Source: Chitinophagaceae bacterium | GTDB taxonomy: Bacteria; Bacteroidota; Bacteroidia; Chitinophagales; Chitinophagaceae | Reading direction: 5' to 3' | Length of the DNA stretch: 16,327 bases | NCBI GenBank assembly: GCA_947463105.1 | Contig: CANHSD010000038.1 | Location: 1-16,327, forward strand | Part shown: piece by piece, positions 14,012 to 16,327 of the stretch | Numbering within the stretch: the stretch's first letter is position 1 | Layout of the letters: every line of letters starts with the position of its first letter | Translations under genes and position numbers: made by a program | Notes under the pieces: model-generated | What the model saw: the letters and a program-made list of their open reading frames with translations, nothing else | Told to the model about the DNA's origin: nothing | The model's database searches: none

Positions 14012-15439
14012 ATGCTCAATTTTGCCAACAAAACAATTGATGAAGCCCGTCAAGGTGAGGCGTATGCTGGTGAACTTGCTACTGAAGCAACACCAGGAAA
14101 GCGCTTTTATATAGAAAGCTATGGTTGCCAGATGAATTTCAGCGACAGTGAGATCATTGCTTCGATCTTGCATACAGAAGGTTTCGGTCCTACCAGAAAT
14201 GTTGAAGATGCAGACCTGATCTTCTTGAATACCTGCTCAATAAGAGAAAAAGCCGAGCAGACCGTTCGAAAAAGACTCACTGAATTCAAGAAAATCAAAA
14301 AACAAAGGCCTTCTATGCTGATTGGCGTATTGGGATGCATGGCAGAAAGATTGAAAAGCAAGCTGCTGGAAGAAGAAAAACTGGTTGATATTGTGGTTGG
14401 GCCAGATGCATACCGCAGTTTGCCACAGTTGATTGATGAAGCCGAAACCGGTACGAAAGCGGTAAATGTTTTGCTCAGCAGGGAAGAAACCTATGCTGAT
14501 ATATCTCCTGTCCGCCTCAACTCCAATGGTATCAACGCCTTTGTGAGCATCATGAGAGGCTGCAATAACATGTGTGCTTTCTGCGTGGTTCCTTTTACAA
14601 GGGGGCGAGAAAGAAGCAGGGATGAGGCCTCGATTGTAGCCGAATGCAGGGATTTGTTTGAGCAGGGATATAAAGAAGTAACCTTGCTTGGTCAAAATGT
14701 TGACAGTTATTACTGGGTTGATCCCAAAACCAATCATCCGGTAGATTTCGCTATGTTGTTAGAGAATGTGGCACAGATCAGTCCATCCCTTCGCATACGA
14801 TTCAGTACTTCTCATCCCAAAGATATCACAGACAAGGTCTTGCACACAATGAAGGCACATGCCAACATTTGCAAATACATCCATCTGCCTGTACAAAGTG
14901 GATCTACCAGGATATTGCAACTGATGAACAGAACATACACCAGAGAATGGTACCTGGCCAAGGTGAAAAGAATCAAAGAAATCATGCCAGATTGTGCCAT
15001 CAGTGCTGATATCATCACGGGGTTTTGTACCGAAACGGAACAAGACCATGAAGACACGCTCGACATCATGCGACAATCACAATATGAGTACAGTTATATG
15101 TTTGCGTATTCAGAAAGACCCGGTACACTTGCCGCCAAACGCTATTCTGATGACGTTCCCGATGATATTAAGAAACGCAGGCTTGATGAGATTGTCAAAC
15201 TCCAAAACAACTTATCACTAGAGACCAACAAAAAGGATATTGGAAAGGTTTTTGAAGTATTGATTGAAGGCAACTCTAAAAAAAGTAACCTGCAATGGAT
15301 GGGAAGAAACAGCCAGAACAAAGTAATGGTTTTCGATAAAATTGAAAACACCCAGCTTCAACCTGGCAGTTTTGTGCATGTGTTGGCGGAATCCTGTACG
15401 CAAGGAACCCTGATGGGAAAAATTGTCAATCATTCCTAA
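14012..15439 (+). CDS. miaB: tRNA-2-methylthio-N6-dimethylallyladenosine synthase
   Basis: A 475-residue radical-SAM methylthiotransferase that adds the 2-methylthio group to i6A37 in tRNAs reading UNN codons. The N-terminal UPF0004 domain holds the auxiliary cluster cysteines C39 (ESYGCQMN), C75 (NTCSIREKAE) and C109 (GVLGCMAER). The radical-SAM cluster is C184-x3-C188-x2-C191 in RGCNNMCAFCVVPFTRGRERSR (182-203). A C-terminal TRAM domain (about 410-473) binds tRNA. The N-terminal ARQGEA segment (12-17) is typical of Bacteroidota MiaB. The start is forced: an in-frame TAA lies at 14000-14002, inside the promoter -7 box, and no other start codon occurs before the first cluster cysteine. The sigma-54 activator starts 12 bases after its stop and is probably co-transcribed. 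Confidence 0.97.
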   Translation: MLNFANKTIDEARQGEAYAGELATEATPGKRFYIESYGCQMNFSDSEIIASILHTEGFGPTRNVEDADLIFLNTCSIREKAEQTVRKRLTEFKKIKKQRPSMLIGVLGCMAERLKSKLLEEEKLVDIVVGPDAYRSLPQLIDEAETGTKAVNVLLSREETYADISPVRLNSNGINAFVSIMRGCNNMCAFCVVPFTRGRERSRDEASIVAECRDLFEQGYKEVTLLGQNVDSYYWVDPKTNHPVDFAMLLENVAQISPSLRIRFSTSHPKDITDKVLHTMKAHANICKYIHLPVQSGSTRILQLMNRTYTREWYLAKVKRIKEIMPDCAISADIITGFCTETEQDHEDTLDIMRQSQYEYSYMFAYSERPGTLAAKRYSDDVPDDIKKRRLDEIVKLQNNLSLETNKKDIGKVFEVLIEGNSKKSNLQWMGRNSQNKVMVFDKIENTQLQPGSFVHVLAESCTQGTLMGKIVNHS

Positions 15440-15451
15440 CAACACCAATCA

Positions 15452-16327
15452 ATGGACATTCAAAGCATAAAAAATAGATTTGGCATCATCGGCAACTCCC
15501 CTGCCCTCAACTATGCGTTGCAAGTAGCAACTCAGGTTGCCAATACCGACCTTACTGTGCTTATCGTTGGAGAAAGTGGCGTCGGAAAGGAGATTTTTTC
15601 ACAAATCATCCATGCTTTGTCACCAAGAAAACACAATCCTTTCATTGCTGTGAACTGTGGTGCCATACCCGAGGGAACCATCGATTCTGAATTGTTTGGT
15701 CATGAAAAAGGATCTTTCACAGGGGCAGTTGACGCCAGAAAAGGCTATTTTGAGACGGTCAATGGTGGCACCCTTTTCATGGATGAGATTGGTGAAACAC
15801 CGTTGGGAACCCAGGCGAGGCTGTTGAGGGTGCTGGAAAACTCAGAATTCATCAGGGTAGGATCTTCAAAAGTGCAGAAAACAGATGTTAGGGTTATTGC
15901 AGCCACAAACAAAGACTTGCTTACCGCAACACAGAACAACAAATTCAGGGAAGACCTTTATTACAGGCTCAATACAGTTCCCATCAGGGTTCCCTCACTA
16001 AGAGAGAGAAAAGAAGATATCATCCTGCTTTTTAGAAAATTTGCTGTTGATTTCGCGGAGCGATACAGAACCAGCCCCATTCAACTGACCGAAGAGGCAA
16101 AAACCATGATGCTCAACTATCCATGGCCAGGAAATGTGCGTGAATTGAAAAATATTGCTGAGCAGATATCCGTATTGGCTGAAGATAAAACCATTACAGG
16201 CAAAGACCTTGAACGGTTTTTACCCAAGAACAACGTCAACAATTTGCCCATGCTGGTTGGCTCTGGCCCCATGTCTTCAGGGCAGAATGAATTCATGAAT
16301 GAGCGGGATATTCTTTACAAGTTGTTC
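15452..16327 (+). CDS. Sigma-54-dependent transcriptional activator (AAA+), C-terminus beyond window
   Basis: The first 292 residues are present. The AAA+ domain begins almost at the N-terminus: Walker A GESGVGKE (40-47), the sigma-54 contact loop GSFTGA (87-92), Walker B GGTLFMDEIGE (105-115), the sensor region VRVIAATNKDL (147-156) with the arginine-finger stretch FREDLYYRLN (165-174), and WPGNVRELKN (225-234). There is no receiver, GAF or PAS domain, so phosphorelay control through the same chain is unlikely; control may be by partner protein or expression level. The loop has serine at its second position instead of the commoner alanine, a tolerated variant that keeps F89 and T90. A C-terminal Fis-type helix-turn-helix is expected past the window edge. 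It follows miaB by 12 bases. Confidence 0.92.
   Translation, partial: MDIQSIKNRFGIIGNSPALNYALQVATQVANTDLTVLIVGESGVGKEIFSQIIHALSPRKHNPFIAVNCGAIPEGTIDSELFGHEKGSFTGAVDARKGYFETVNGGTLFMDEIGETPLGTQARLLRVLENSEFIRVGSSKVQKTDVRVIAATNKDLLTATQNNKFREDLYYRLNTVPIRVPSLRERKEDIILLFRKFAVDFAERYRTSPIQLTEEAKTMMLNYPWPGNVRELKNIAEQISVLAEDKTITGKDLERFLPKNNVNNLPMLVGSGPMSSGQNEFMNERDILYKLF

Noticed and set aside
14237..14737. A 166-codon open frame on the minus strand.
   Set aside because: It is antisense to the radical-SAM core of miaB, has no recognisable domain and is explained as a shadow of a strongly coding strand.

Overview
The window (about 16.3 kb, moderately AT-rich) reads as core chromosome of a member of the Bacteroidota, probably in or near the Chitinophagales/Saprospirales. 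The evidence is the protein families (OMP_b-brl_3-type TonB receptor, Bacteroidota-type glycogen synthase, DUF2279 and DUF445 proteins, a small 'RVWIYQSNR' protein beside miaB), the near absence of Shine-Dalgarno sequences, and several promoters of the Bacteroidota form TTTG-N19/20-TAnnTTTG. I see no insertion sequence, phage gene, CRISPR array, toxin-antitoxin pair or defence island.

Layout. 1-3595: the 5' end of a leftward glycogen synthase, diverging from a rightward cluster of a flippase-like membrane protein, a secreted subtilase and a DinB-fold protein. 3599-5746: a leftward tail-specific S41 protease that meets dinB end to end. 5850-6057: a leftward tRNA-His(GTG) with its own promoter and terminator. 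6058-9415: rightward DUF445 membrane protein and a large TonB-dependent receptor, closed by a hairpin shared with the next leftward unit. 9448-11875: leftward phosphoglucomutase and protein-L-isoaspartate methyltransferase. 11952-12881: rightward DUF2279 envelope protein, meeting a leftward PyrR-like phosphoribosyltransferase (12883-13377). 13439-16327: rightward conserved protein of unknown function, miaB, and a sigma-54 activator without a receiver domain, cut by the window end.

Much of the content concerns the cell envelope and protein quality control: a secreted protease, a periplasmic tail-specific protease, an isoaspartate repair enzyme, outer-membrane transport and several membrane proteins of unknown role. 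Central metabolism (glycogen synthase homologue, hexose-phosphate mutase, phosphoribosyltransferase) and tRNA modification (MiaB) are mixed in. These are ordinary housekeeping neighbourhoods, and I do not see a dedicated new system.

The points most worth a second look are fine-scale. miaB has a promoter so close to its only possible start that its mRNA should be leaderless, with a perfect 13-bp palindrome over the -33 box. The glycogen synthase homologue lacks the K-x-G-G nucleotide-sugar motif. A 13-bp perfect hairpin inside dinB lies where the opposing protease transcript would need a terminator. The tRNA-His gene has a U-U mismatch in its acceptor stem. The small protein before miaB has no known function.
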